Notes under the pieces: generated by a model
Seen by the model: the letters and a program-made list of their open reading frames with translations, nothing else
The model's database searches: none
Told to the model about the DNA's origin: nothing
Translations under genes and position numbers: made by a program
DNA from: Bacteroidota bacterium
GTDB taxonomy: Bacteria > Bacteroidota > Bacteroidia > UKL13-3
Direction of reading: 5' to 3'
DNA: 52,269 bases
NCBI GenBank assembly: GCA_947507965.1
Contig: CANNQU010000016.1
Span: forward strand, 1 to 52,269
In this document: positions 8,528 to 18,362 of the stretch, piece after piece
How positions within the stretch are numbered: position 1 is the first letter of the stretch
How the letters are laid out: each line of letters starts with the position of its first letter

Positions 8528-9355
8528 ATGAGTTTATTAAAGGATAAAAATTTTCAAACACGGATTATTACTGGAATCTTGTTTGTAGGAGTCGTGGTAG
8601 CCGGTATATTGATTAGTGAGCAAACCTATAACGCTTTGTTGTTTGCAATTAATTTACTCTGCTTAATTGAATTTTACAATCTTACCATCGAGAAACATCA
8701 AACGTTCTTCAAGGTATATTTATTATCCGTTGTGGTATTTCTCTCCGGAGTGCTCCTTTTTTTTATTCCTATTCCTGCTTATTTTACGTTAGCCGGGCCT
8801 GTACTACTCTTTCTAATCGTATTTATACAGTTAGCTTACCAATCGAAGCAGCCATTTGCTAATATCGCTTTTGCATTTTTTGGAATGATTTATATATCCA
8901 TCCCATTAGCACTATTATTTTTAAATACCGATGACCCCATCAATGGATACAATCCAAAATTGGCGCTACTGTTATTTATGTTAGTTTGGATCAATGATAC
9001 AGGAGCCTATATGGCCGGAAATCTTATCGGAAAAACGAAATTATTTGCACGTATCTCTCCAAAAAAAACATGGGAGGGGTTCATCGGAGGCGTACTATTA
9101 TCGATGTTCGTTGCAGCTCTTTATGGTAAGTATGCATTACTCGAATCGCCTCTTCTATTTTGCGGATTAGGCCTGGTGATTGGCATTTTCTCAACGCTTG
9201 GCGATTTAATTGAGTCGCAACTTAAACGCAGCTTAAATAGGAAGGATAGTGGTACATTATTGCCTGGGCATGGTGGATTTCTCGATCGATTCGATGGCTT
9301 TTTGATCGCTATGCCGGCAGCCTATTTTTATTTGACACTCGTAAGCAATAGGTAG
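8528..9355 (+). CDS. cdsA: Phosphatidate cytidylyltransferase
   Basis: A 275-residue multi-spanning membrane enzyme that makes CDP-diacylglycerol from phosphatidate and CTP for phospholipid synthesis. The full family signature is near the C-terminus: SQLKRSLNRKDSG followed by LPGHGGFLDRFD. About seven or eight hydrophobic segments precede it, and NDTGAYMAG and PKKTWEGFIGG are also typical. It follows a terminator, so it is transcribed separately from the lipoprotein. Confidence 0.96.
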   Translation: MSLLKDKNFQTRIITGILFVGVVVAGILISEQTYNALLFAINLLCLIEFYNLTIEKHQTFFKVYLLSVVVFLSGVLLFFIPIPAYFTLAGPVLLFLIVFIQLAYQSKQPFANIAFAFFGMIYISIPLALLFLNTDDPINGYNPKLALLLFMLVWINDTGAYMAGNLIGKTKLFARISPKKTWEGFIGGVLLSMFVAALYGKYALLESPLLFCGLGLVIGIFSTLGDLIESQLKRSLNRKDSGTLLPGHGGFLDRFDGFLIAMPAAYFYLTLVSNR

Positions 9356-9381
9356 CGCACGAAATGCTAATGGTGTGTGTC

Positions 9382-9615
9382 TTAAATTCTAACGCCTCCT
9401 TTTAAGGCTCTGTACAATCGAAAGGCACCATATACAACGAAACCCACGCCTAAAATTTTAGAATAGGTTTCATCCAACGTGAAATTCATTTGTGAGAGGT
9501 CGATGGCTTTTGAAAATATGGCTATCCCTAAAACAATGTAAACGAATGACATGATCATTCCCATGATTCGTATAAATTTCTCTAATCCTGATTGCTTCAA
9601 CGGTTGATTTTCCAT
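9382..9615 (-). CDS. Small two-TM membrane protein
   Basis: A 77-residue protein beginning MENQPLKQSGLEKF, with two predicted membrane helices (about residues 15-37 and 48-66) and a basic C-terminus (RLYRALKGGVRI). I do not recognise a function; such short proteins are common in Bacteroidota. The frame extends to 9627, but the Met at 9615 gives the more natural start. A TAnnTTTG box on the minus strand lies just upstream at 9635-9642. Confidence 0.65.
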   Translation of the reverse strand: MENQPLKQSGLEKFIRIMGMIMSFVYIVLGIAIFSKAIDLSQMNFTLDETYSKILGVGFVVYGAFRLYRALKGGVRI

Positions 9616-9634
9616 TATTAACTGCATTTTTTTG

Positions 9635-9642
9635 CAAAGTTA
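9635..9642 (-). promoter_or_regulatory. Promoter -7 box TAACTTTG
   Basis: On the minus strand this reads TAACTTTG, matching TAnnTTTG, 20 bp before the small membrane protein's ATG at 9615. Confidence 0.55.
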
Positions 9643-9712
9643 CGCATTCCTGCTTCCTGCTTTCAATTATTTTTACTTGTTTTACCATTCAACAATTAAC
9701 CGCACTAGTACC

Positions 9713-11086
9713 ATGACACAAGCCGAATACATAGCAGCAAATAAAGATCGCTTTTTAAACGAATTGCTGGAACTTCTACGAATACCAAGCGTAAGTGCTC
9801 GAACCGAACATACAAAAGATACCCTTGAATGTGCCAATCATGTTGCGCAAAAATTACGCGAAGCCCAGGCCAACAAGGTGGAGGTATTTACCACCGAAGG
9901 GCATCCTATTGTTTACGCTGAAAAAATAGTTGATGAAACCTATCCTACCATCTTAGTATATGGGCACTATGATGTTCAACCACCTGATCCTATTGAGTTA
10001 TGGGCTTCTCCTCCATTTGAGCCAGTGATTCGTGATGGCAAAATTTATGCCCGCGGCGCATGCGATGACAAAGGGCAGATGTATATGCATATAAAAGCCT
10101 TCGAGACCATGATGCAAACCAATACCTTGGCCTGCAATGTAAAATTTATGATTGAAGGAGAAGAAGAAGTAGGAAGCCGTAATTTAGGGAAATTTGTAGC
10201 CCTTCATAAAGATCTATTAAAAGCCGATGTAATCTTAATTTCAGATACCTCCATGATTAGTATGGACACCCCAAGTATTGATGTAGGATTGCGAGGATTG
10301 GCCTATATGGAGGTGGAAGTTGTGGGGCCCAATCGCGATTTGCATAGTGGCGTATATGGCGGTGCGGTAGCCAACCCTGCAACTATTTTAGCAAAAATGA
10401 TGGCTGCCTTGCACGATGAAAAAAACCATATAACAATTCCCGGGTTTTATGACGACGTAATGGTATTGACAGAGACCGAACGAAAAGATTTGAATACCGC
10501 ACCCTTCAGTCAAGTAGATTATAATACGGATTTAGGCATTGATATGGCCTGGGGTGAAGAAGGATATACAACCATTGAGCGTACCGGTATTAGGCCTACA
10601 TTAGAAGTAAATGGAATGTGGAGTGGATATATTGGTGAAGGAGCAAAAACCGTATTACCGGCAAAAGCCAATGCTAAAATTAGTATGCGACTGGTTCCAA
10701 ATCAAAATAGTGATATCATAGCAAAAAAATTTGAAGCTTATTTTTTAAAACTTGCACCACCCTATGTAAAGGTTAGTGTGCATGCACATCATGGAGGCGA
10801 GCCATACCTCACACCAACCGATTCGATACCCTATAAGGCGGCGGCGAAAGCAATAGAAGCTACCTTTGGCATAGCACCGATTCCAACCCGGGGAGGAGGT
10901 AGCATCCCAATCATTGCATTATTTGAGAAGGAGTTGGGTTTGAAAAGCATGCTCATGGGGTTTGGCTTGCATAGCGATAATTTGCATAGCCCGAACGAGA
11001 AATTTGATTTATTCAATTTCTACAAAGGCATCGAAACCATACCTTATTTTTATCAATATTTTGCTGAAATGCACACACGGAAGTAA
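9713..11086 (+). CDS. M20 family dipeptidase/metallopeptidase
   Basis: A 457-residue zinc-dependent peptidase of the M20 family. Metal and catalytic motifs are visible: YGHYDVQPPDP (His/Asp), RGACDDKGQ (bridging Asp), EGEEEVGS (general base and metal Glu), and a C-terminal GLHSDNLHSPNE (metal His). The SGVYGGAVANP dimerisation-lid segment is typical of CNDP/DapE-like dipeptidases. It probably hydrolyses dipeptides in the cytoplasm. The frame is open upstream to 9632, but the start MTQAEYIAANKDRF at 9713 matches family length, and the upstream residues are not peptide-like. Confidence 0.93.
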   Translation: MTQAEYIAANKDRFLNELLELLRIPSVSARTEHTKDTLECANHVAQKLREAQANKVEVFTTEGHPIVYAEKIVDETYPTILVYGHYDVQPPDPIELWASPPFEPVIRDGKIYARGACDDKGQMYMHIKAFETMMQTNTLACNVKFMIEGEEEVGSRNLGKFVALHKDLLKADVILISDTSMISMDTPSIDVGLRGLAYMEVEVVGPNRDLHSGVYGGAVANPATILAKMMAALHDEKNHITIPGFYDDVMVLTETERKDLNTAPFSQVDYNTDLGIDMAWGEEGYTTIERTGIRPTLEVNGMWSGYIGEGAKTVLPAKANAKISMRLVPNQNSDIIAKKFEAYFLKLAPPYVKVSVHAHHGGEPYLTPTDSIPYKAAAKAIEATFGIAPIPTRGGGSIPIIALFEKELGLKSMLMGFGLHSDNLHSPNEKFDLFNFYKGIETIPYFYQYFAEMHTRK

Positions 11087-11175
11087 TGGAACACCGTACT
11101 ATTTATTCCTGTATTGATAGTTTATCGTTGAATAAATTACCAACAGATTCGCTTCCAGACGATTGCTTTTTTTTG

Positions 11176-11183
11176 TAAATTTG
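11176..11183 (+). promoter_or_regulatory. Promoter -7 box TAAATTTG
   Basis: Exact TAnnTTTG match directly upstream of the His/Cys-rich small gene. Transcription should begin around 11187-11190, almost on top of the first in-frame codons of that gene's signal peptide. Confidence 0.6.
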
Positions 11184-11244
11184 CACCATACGTACCACAA
11201 AATTATATAGCGCTTATTTACTTCTGAGTATTTATCTATGGGCC

Positions 11245-11562
11245 TTGATGCCGAATGATATTACCCATCATCATTTCGTTGCTGTAGATGAATATCACTC
11301 ACCAATGGAGCATTGTGAGAATGTTGTTTACCATGCTGCGGTAAGCAGTGAACATCAATGTTCTCATTCCTATCATCTGCATAGCTCGCCATCACATTGC
11401 TTCGCTTGCGATAATCACTTTACTTCACATCACAGAGAACATGGCTTGATTGCGGCCTTTGTTTCAATGAAAACAACACGTATCCATACGTACTATATTT
11501 TGCGGCTTCAGGATACCATCCCCTTCGGTATTTATAATAAAGGGCCGCCTCTTTTTTCCTAA
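11245..11562 (+). CDS. His/Cys-rich small exported protein, TonB-receptor partner
   Basis: At least 105 residues from the first canonical start (TTG 11245, ATG 11248). It is rich in histidine, with ITHHHF, HCFACDNHF and SHHREH, and has Cys residues spaced for metal binding. The same frame is open back to 11179 and encodes a convincing signal peptide (RTTKLYSAYLLLSIYLWA) that has only ATA or ATT as possible initiation codons, or CTG at 11224. The protein is therefore probably exported to the periplasm. It lies 87 bp before a TonB receptor and is probably co-transcribed with it, suggesting metal sensing, capture or delivery. That function is inferred. I recognise no named family. Confidence 0.65.
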   Translation: MMPNDITHHHFVAVDEYHSPMEHCENVVYHAAVSSEHQCSHSYHLHSSPSHCFACDNHFTSHHREHGLIAAFVSMKTTRIHTYYILRLQDTIPFGIYNKGPPLFS

Positions 11563-11649
11563 ACCTCAGCCATTCGTTCCTATTAAATCAACCCATATCT
11601 TGGATACTTCAAGGTTGATTTTATGTTATTTTTAATTACTATTTACACA

Positions 11650-14043
11650 ATGCAATATAAATTCTTACTGTTCATTATTTTATGCCTCTGTTTAGGGCAA
11701 ATGCAAGCGCAGTGTACCTTATCTGGCACCATCACGGATAAGGATGACAAAAGCCCGGCAATTGGGGCCTTAATTTATTTGCCCGACTTGAAGAAAGGGG
11801 CAACATCCAATGCCGATGGGAAGTACCACATCGATAACCTCCCGGCTGGCCTCTATCTAATAGAAATTAAACTGTTTGGATATTCAACAGGAAGTGCATG
11901 GGTGAACCCATGTGTTATAGCTCAGCAAGATTTTATGCTTACGACTACCGTTATCGAAACCAAGGAAGTGGTCGTTACTGGATCGTCGAAAGCAACAGAG
12001 CTGATAAAGATGCCTGGAGCCGTTACCACCATTGACCGAGCAACCTTATTTAAAACCACCTCCACCAATATCATAGATGCTTTAACATGCAAACCGGGAA
12101 TATCGCAAATTACTACCGGCGCTGGAATTTCAAAGCCTGTTATCCGAGGTTTGGGTTATAACCGTATCATTACTTTAAATGATGGCATACGGCAAGAAGG
12201 ACAACAATGGGGCGACGAACACGGTATTGAAATGGATGAATTTACGGCCAACAAAATTGAGATTCTAAAAGGCCCTTCCAGTTTGATGTATGGAAGCGAC
12301 GCCATGGCAGGGGTGATTAACATATTAAGTGCGCCAACACCTGAACCAGGTACGATCAATGGAACAATAACGGCCAACTATCAATCAAATAATGGATTGG
12401 TTGGATGGTCGGCTATGCAAAATGGAAACCTGAAGAGTGTGAACTGGATGATACGAGGAAGCAGTAAAAATGCAGGTAACTTCAGCAATAAATACGATGG
12501 AAAAGTTTTTAACTCCGGTTTTCTAGAACATGACTTCAATGGAACCATTGGCCTTAATAAAAAGTGGGGCTATTGCCATCTAATAGCGAGCTCCTTTAGC
12601 CAGAATCTGGGATTAATAGAAGGAGAGCGCGATAGTATCACCGGTAAATTCACCAAATCAATGGCACTTCCCGACTCCACCATCGGAAGTGAAATAGTTT
12701 CCGATGCCGCATTAGACAGCAGAAACTTAGCCGTTCCAAAACAAGGTATTACACATACTAAAATGGCGTTGGATAATACGTTTATTTTAGGCCAATCCAG
12801 GCTCTCTGTTTTAATTGCCTATCAGCATAACTCAAGAAAAGAATTTGCAGAGGTGCTACATCCTGAAAAGGAAGGTTTGTATTTTTCCTTACACTCAACG
12901 ACTTACGATGTGAAATATTTTTTGCCGGAAAAACATACATGGCAAATCACGATGGGAAGCAATGGGATGCTTCAACAAAACAGAAATTTAGGATCGGCAT
13001 TTCTGATTCCAGAATACAACCAATTGGATGTCGGAGTGTTTGGATTTGTGAAGAAGGAAATTAATGATAAAATTAATTTGGCCGGCGGTATGCGGTACGA
13101 TTTCAGACACTACAAGAATGATGAATTCATTGAAAATGCAATCGTACGTTTTGCGTCTCATGACCAATCCTTTAGCCATTTTAGTGGGAGCGTGGGGGGC
13201 ACCTATTCGGTTACTAAAGCCTTGGTAATAAAGACCAATTTAGCCCGTGGATATAGAGCACCTCAGGCGGCAGAAAGCAGCAGTAACGGCAAGCATGAGG
13301 GCACCTTCCGATATGAAATTGGCAACCCTAATCTGAGTGCGGAGACTTCGGTGCAAGCCGATTTAGGGGTGCTTTATAATAGTGACCACCTATCGGTTGA
13401 TATTGCCGTTTTTAGTAATAACATCAATCACTTTGTTTATCTGAAAAAGCTTCGAAGCGTTTTAGGTGGCGATAGTATGACCGATGCAGGAGTTCCTACT
13501 CCTACTTATCAATTTGTTCAAGGCAAGGCATCATTAAATGGTGCTGAGTTAACGATTGATATACACCCACACCCATTCGATTGGTTGCATTTTGAGAATA
13601 CCTTCTCGTTGGTAAATGCCATCAATAGAGATCAAACCGACAGCAGTAAATATTTGCCATTTACCCCCCCAACACGTATTACCAGTGAGCTGCGTGCCGA
13701 TTTTAAAAAACTGAGCAACCACCTCGTTAATTCTTATTTACTTGCAAATGCCCAAATTTATTTAAAACAAAACCACGTGCTGCTCGAAAATGGAACAGAA
13801 ACGCCAACGAATGGGTACACACTCTTCAATATGGCCGTGGGTAGCGATGTGAAGAATAAAAAGGGAAGTCTCATTTGTAGCATTATTTTCACTGCCAATA
13901 ATATCACCGATAGGGCCTATCAATCGCACCTAAGCCGATTGAAGTATGCCCCAATAAATTATTCCGACGGACGAACAGGAATATATAATATGGGTCGAAA
14001 TATTAGTATAAAAGTGTTGATTCCGTTGAGTTTTAAGAAGTGA
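11650..14043 (+). CDS. TonB-dependent outer-membrane receptor
   Basis: A 797-residue receptor. The signal peptide (LCLGQMQAQ) is followed by a carboxypeptidase-regulatory-like domain (about 22-100, GTITDKDDKSPAIGA), a plug domain (about 115-225, with VIRGLGYNRIITLNDGIRQ and VEILKGPSSLMYGSDAMAGVI-like text) and a 22-strand barrel ending in a basic aromatic strand. It imports a bulky or scarce nutrient across the outer membrane using TonB energy. The His/Cys-rich neighbour upstream points to a metal substrate. ATG 11650 is preferred over 11623 because it starts directly at the signal peptide. No riboswitch is seen upstream. Confidence 0.9.
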   Translation: MQYKFLLFIILCLCLGQMQAQCTLSGTITDKDDKSPAIGALIYLPDLKKGATSNADGKYHIDNLPAGLYLIEIKLFGYSTGSAWVNPCVIAQQDFMLTTTVIETKEVVVTGSSKATELIKMPGAVTTIDRATLFKTTSTNIIDALTCKPGISQITTGAGISKPVIRGLGYNRIITLNDGIRQEGQQWGDEHGIEMDEFTANKIEILKGPSSLMYGSDAMAGVINILSAPTPEPGTINGTITANYQSNNGLVGWSAMQNGNLKSVNWMIRGSSKNAGNFSNKYDGKVFNSGFLEHDFNGTIGLNKKWGYCHLIASSFSQNLGLIEGERDSITGKFTKSMALPDSTIGSEIVSDAALDSRNLAVPKQGITHTKMALDNTFILGQSRLSVLIAYQHNSRKEFAEVLHPEKEGLYFSLHSTTYDVKYFLPEKHTWQITMGSNGMLQQNRNLGSAFLIPEYNQLDVGVFGFVKKEINDKINLAGGMRYDFRHYKNDEFIENAIVRFASHDQSFSHFSGSVGGTYSVTKALVIKTNLARGYRAPQAAESSSNGKHEGTFRYEIGNPNLSAETSVQADLGVLYNSDHLSVDIAVFSNNINHFVYLKKLRSVLGGDSMTDAGVPTPTYQFVQGKASLNGAELTIDIHPHPFDWLHFENTFSLVNAINRDQTDSSKYLPFTPPTRITSELRADFKKLSNHLVNSYLLANAQIYLKQNHVLLENGTETPTNGYTLFNMAVGSDVKNKKGSLICSIIFTANNITDRAYQSHLSRLKYAPINYSDGRTGIYNMGRNISIKVLIPLSFKK

Positions 14044-14113
14044 TCCGAAGGCTACAAACAAAAATAATACCGTCCGATACTTCGCTCTTAACTAGCGCTT
14101 CGAAAAACGTTCG

Positions 14114-16618
14114 TTAGGAAACCGCTTTAATTCTCTTGCCCCACTTGATGAGCTCGTACCAAATTACCGACACAAAACCGATGCCAACACTCACTGCAAT
14201 TTGTGCCAAAGACAATTGTTCGAATTCGAAAAAATCAGTCAATGGTTTTACAAAAAGTAACACCCCGGTGATGACGATGGTGATGCCAATAATAATAACG
14301 ACTAAGTTATTTTTATGTTTTAATGTAGTGAGCACAGAATAATAGAACGAACGATTTACTAAAGTTAAAAAAATATTCGCTGCAATTAAAACGGTGAAAA
14401 CCATCGTTCGGGTAATATGCTCTCCAAAGCCCTGTGCTACCGCATATTGGTAAGCTACTAAAGCCCCTATGGTTATCATTAACCCTTGAATAATACTTGT
14501 GGTAAGCTCTACCCTATTGAAGAAAACGCTGGCAAAAGGCCTTGGTTTTTTTATCATCGTATTTTGTTCCATGGGTTCGTTCTCATAAATTATTGAACAG
14601 GTAGGCCCCATTATTAGCTCCAAGAAAATAATATGCACCGGATAAAAAATATTCGGATATACCCACCCCAATACTAAAGGAATAAGTACCGTTAAAATAA
14701 TAGGGATATGAATAGAGATGATATACCGTATTGCCTTTTTTAGATTCGTATAAATTCTTCTTCCCATGGCCACGGCGTCAACCATCTTCGATAAGTCGTC
14801 ATCCAATAAAATGAGTGATGCCGCTTGCTTGGCTATCTCTGTACCTTTTTTGCCCATGGCAATTCCAATATGAGCAGCCTTTAAAGCAGGTCCATCATTA
14901 ACGCCATCGCCGGTCATCGCAACAATCTCATTTTTTGCTTTTAAGGCATTAATTATTTTGAGTTTGGCATCCGGAAACATCCGGGTAAATACATTCGTAG
15001 AAATCACTTTCTCTTGCAGCTCCGCATCTGACAATTGCATTAGTTCATCGCCGCTAATACTTTGCTCGTATCCTTTAAATCCAATCTGACGTGCTATAGC
15101 AGCAGTAGTTGCCGCATTGTCGCCGGTTACAATTTTAACAGCAATACCTGCGGCATAAAAATCTTCCAGTACTTTTTTAATATTTTTCTTCGGTGGGTCG
15201 TAGAAGGCTATGATTCCTTTAAATTGAAATTGAAATTCTTGTTGCTCAGCAGGAAAGTTAGTCCCGTTAAAAACAGCTTCCCCAACGCCCAAAACACGGT
15301 AGCCATCTAATGTTAACGTATGAATAGCATCGTCAACTTGTTGCTTCTGTAATGCGTTTAAATGAGATGTCCCCATCAAGGCTTCCGGGGCTCCTTTAGC
15401 GGCGATGATACGCTGTCCTTCGGTGTTCTCAAACAAATGAGTCATCATCGGAGGTTTTCCTCCTAAGGGGTATTCGTGAATCATCTTGAAATGAGACCGC
15501 TCATCAACGGATGATGTATTTTTATAGGCGGCATGAAGTGCAATTTCCATTGGGTCGAACGGGATGGGTTCACTCCCAAACATGGCGATTCTTATCAGCT
15601 CCTTTTCAGCATCATTTAAGGTATGATCGGCTGCTGAGATGGTATTGGTAGCAAGCACAAAGAGCTTGGCAAGGCTCATTTTGTTTTCGGTGATCGTACC
15701 TGTTTTATCAACACAAATTACAGTGGCACTACCGAGGGTTTCCACCGTTTTCATTTGTTTCACTACAATACCCATCTTCATTAGTCGCCAAGCGCCGAGC
15801 GCCATAAAAGTGGTGAACGCTACTGGAATCTCTTCTGGTAAAATACTCATGGCAAGCGTTAGTGCCTTTAATAAACTATCCAACACATCGTCCGACTGAA
15901 AATAGTTTATTACCCAAACAATTACAAAAACAATCGCACCGGCAATAACCATCTTTTTTACGAAGTTACTTATCTGCTTTTCCAGTGGCGTCTTTTCTTC
16001 TTTAATACTCTCCAGGCTTTTTCCTATTTTCCCTAGCTTGGTTTCCAAACCAATGGCTGTAATTCTTGCAATAGCCAATCCACTCGCTACCGTGGTGCCA
16101 CGGTAAATGATATGGTCATCTTTCTTCACATCCTTATATACGGCGAATGATTCACCTGTAAGGATGGATTCGTTAACCGAAAAATCATTGGAATGTATAA
16201 TGGTACCGTCGGCTGCAATCGACGTGCCTTCTTCCACCATCAGGCAATCGCCAACAACCAATTCATCACTATGTATTTCTACAACCTCGTTATTACGAAT
16301 TACATTGCAGTTGGGCTGGGTGAAATCTTTTAATTTTTCTAAGGCATTTCGGCTTCGTGAGTCCTGATGTAAGGAAATAGCCGCTACCAATACAATGGCA
16401 GAAGCTAAAAAAATACCATCCCCTGTTTTTCCGCTTAAAAAATAAACAATAGAGGCAACCAATAAAAGCATGACCATCGGCTCTTTAGCCAAGCTTTTAA
16501 CGGCATCAATAAATCCATTTTCTTTTTTATAATCTAATCGGTTATACCCGAATTTAGCTCTTGCCTCGAGCACTTGCTCTTCTGAAAGTCCTTTAATATT
16601 GAAGTTATTGGGGTGCAT
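14114..16618 (-). CDS. P-type cation-translocating ATPase (P2-like)
   Basis: An 834-residue ion pump. Key motifs: actuator LTGES, phosphorylation site DKTGTIT, hinge MTGDGVNDGPALKAA and several membrane helices at both ends, with a cation-ATPase N-domain at the start. The M4 motif is PEEIPV in place of the PEGLP of Ca2+ pumps; this variant occurs in a subgroup of bacterial P2-type ATPases whose ion is not settled, so Ca2+, Mn2+ or another divalent ion is possible. The start at 16618 (MHPNNFNIKGLSEEQV) matches the family; the frame extends to 16675. It converges with the TonB receptor. Confidence 0.92.
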   Translation of the reverse strand: MHPNNFNIKGLSEEQVLEARAKFGYNRLDYKKENGFIDAVKSLAKEPMVMLLLVASIVYFLSGKTGDGIFLASAIVLVAAISLHQDSRSRNALEKLKDFTQPNCNVIRNNEVVEIHSDELVVGDCLMVEEGTSIAADGTIIHSNDFSVNESILTGESFAVYKDVKKDDHIIYRGTTVASGLAIARITAIGLETKLGKIGKSLESIKEEKTPLEKQISNFVKKMVIAGAIVFVIVWVINYFQSDDVLDSLLKALTLAMSILPEEIPVAFTTFMALGAWRLMKMGIVVKQMKTVETLGSATVICVDKTGTITENKMSLAKLFVLATNTISAADHTLNDAEKELIRIAMFGSEPIPFDPMEIALHAAYKNTSSVDERSHFKMIHEYPLGGKPPMMTHLFENTEGQRIIAAKGAPEALMGTSHLNALQKQQVDDAIHTLTLDGYRVLGVGEAVFNGTNFPAEQQEFQFQFKGIIAFYDPPKKNIKKVLEDFYAAGIAVKIVTGDNAATTAAIARQIGFKGYEQSISGDELMQLSDAELQEKVISTNVFTRMFPDAKLKIINALKAKNEIVAMTGDGVNDGPALKAAHIGIAMGKKGTEIAKQAASLILLDDDLSKMVDAVAMGRRIYTNLKKAIRYIISIHIPIILTVLIPLVLGWVYPNIFYPVHIIFLELIMGPTCSIIYENEPMEQNTMIKKPRPFASVFFNRVELTTSIIQGLMITIGALVAYQYAVAQGFGEHITRTMVFTVLIAANIFLTLVNRSFYYSVLTTLKHKNNLVVIIIGITIVITGVLLFVKPLTDFFEFEQLSLAQIAVSVGIGFVSVIWYELIKWGKRIKAVS

Positions 16619-16783
16619 CGTTGAAAAAAGCGTTTTATTTAAAACGGCTCGTGGCAGATAAAACCTAGCCAACAAAACGTTATTTGGAAATGTAAAAATA
16701 AGATATAAACACGTCTAAACAGCAGAAATAACCCAACAAAATCGGCATTTCACCTAACTTAAATTCGTTCTTAATAATTGGCC

Positions 16784-18313
16784 TTATTTCGCTTTAACTA
16801 TTTTATAGATAAAGGCCGTGTAATTCACATTATTGGGATTAAGTCGATACATCACATCGTCAATAAAGCTTGGTTCAATGGTGGCTTTATATTCCAAATC
16901 GAAAAACTCCTTCATGGCATTCAATCGGGGTTCGATGTTCTTTTCAGAATAAAAAATAACGTAGTTCGGGTGCAGGCTTACGACCGTTATATCCAGTGTT
17001 TCCATCACATTTTGCAGTGATTGCGCTTTACTTACGCCAAAAACAGGCACCCATTTTTGCAAATAAAAACGAGGCGAAATATTTACGTTGTCCCTTTCAC
17101 TTTCTTCAATTAACAAGCCGCTGGCGTCGCCCTGGCTTTTAATGTAGCACATCGCTTCAACGCGACTTCGTTTGCCATAGGAAGGAGATAAAATGCACAA
17201 AGCCACGGTGTTTAAGGTCCAAAAGAAAACCCAAAAGTAACGTAAGACGGATGGATTCTTCCTCCAAAACTTGGATTGCGCTACAAATGCGGTCCAGCCT
17301 ATCATTCCTAAAATTATAATGAACGGAAAAATAGGGAGTATAAATCGTTCCTGTTTGTTAGGGAAGTAGGAATGGAAAGCCAAAAAAATAAAGCTTGGCA
17401 AGAATAAAATCAAGTTTTTTCGGAAGTTGCGAAAGAATCCGAAGAGCAAGAAAAAGCTGATGGGCGGAATAAACATACCCAGCATAAGTATAAAATAATT
17501 ATACCAAGGCTGCGTATAATAACTATTTGCATTTTCAATATTATACCGCACATATTCAACAAACTCCACGAAGGGTTTATTCCATACCATATAATCGCCT
17601 CCACCCTGAATGATGGCAGCACAGAGCAAAAAACTCAATCCGGTAGCCACGGTGGCAACCCATTTACGTTGCATCATCAAAGCCATCCCAAATCCGGCGG
17701 CAAATAAAATAGTTTGAAACCGAATATTAAAGGAGATGCCTAGTAATAGTCCAATCAGGAAGTAATAACCAAAGGATGCCTTCTCCTCTTTTACCGATAG
17801 CCAGGTAGCCATTACTAAGGGTGGAATGCAGGCAACTTCAACTAAGTTTCGAACGCTGAGAAAAGGAAACATCCAGAAAATGGAGAGCATTAATCCAACC
17901 CTTTTTGCCACTTGAATCCCCGCTATTTTCTCGGTAATTTTATATCCATAATAAACGGTAATTAGGGAGTAGGCCGCATGTAAAAACCTGACGAGGAGCA
18001 TTTTCCCTTGTGCATCATACCATCCAAAGAACGCCAAAAAACGAAACAGAAAATAATGCAACCCGGTATAAAAAAGACTATGACCATCAGGATGTTCGAT
18101 TGTTTTTTTAGCATTGATGAGCCAGTTGTTTTCATCTACTTTATCTACCCAGGTTTGTGCTTGCTCAATAACCAAAAAATGATCGTCGAGCATGCCAAAA
18201 CCCTTAGAGAACAATACCGCTAATAAACGAAAAAGAATGCCCGCGATAAGGATGAGTGGAAGTGGTTTTTCATTCCAGCTTCGTTGTATGGTTGTGATTA
18301 TTTTTTGAGACAT
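16784..18313 (-). CDS. GT22-like (Alg9/PIG-B type) mannosyltransferase
   Basis: A 509-residue polytopic membrane protein with about ten hydrophobic helices. An early acidic pair (Asp43-Asp44, GMLDDH) and the PNKQERFILPI segment resemble the first-loop acidic pair and HKEx-RF motif of GT-C family 22 glycosyltransferases, which use dolichol- or polyprenyl-linked sugars. The substrate and product here are unknown; envelope polysaccharide or glycoprotein assembly is likely. It is the last gene of a co-directional run behind the FAH-family gene, spaced by 49 bp. Confidence 0.75.
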   Translation of the reverse strand: MSQKIITTIQRSWNEKPLPLILIAGILFRLLAVLFSKGFGMLDDHFLVIEQAQTWVDKVDENNWLINAKKTIEHPDGHSLFYTGLHYFLFRFLAFFGWYDAQGKMLLVRFLHAAYSLITVYYGYKITEKIAGIQVAKRVGLMLSIFWMFPFLSVRNLVEVACIPPLVMATWLSVKEEKASFGYYFLIGLLLGISFNIRFQTILFAAGFGMALMMQRKWVATVATGLSFLLCAAIIQGGGDYMVWNKPFVEFVEYVRYNIENANSYYTQPWYNYFILMLGMFIPPISFFLLFGFFRNFRKNLILFLPSFIFLAFHSYFPNKQERFILPIFPFIIILGMIGWTAFVAQSKFWRKNPSVLRYFWVFFWTLNTVALCILSPSYGKRSRVEAMCYIKSQGDASGLLIEESERDNVNISPRFYLQKWVPVFGVSKAQSLQNVMETLDITVVSLHPNYVIFYSEKNIEPRLNAMKEFFDLEYKATIEPSFIDDVMYRLNPNNVNYTAFIYKIVKAK

Positions 18314-18362
18314 GGCAGCGGGTTATTTTGGGGCATGTTTTAACGTTAATCTATTGTAAATT

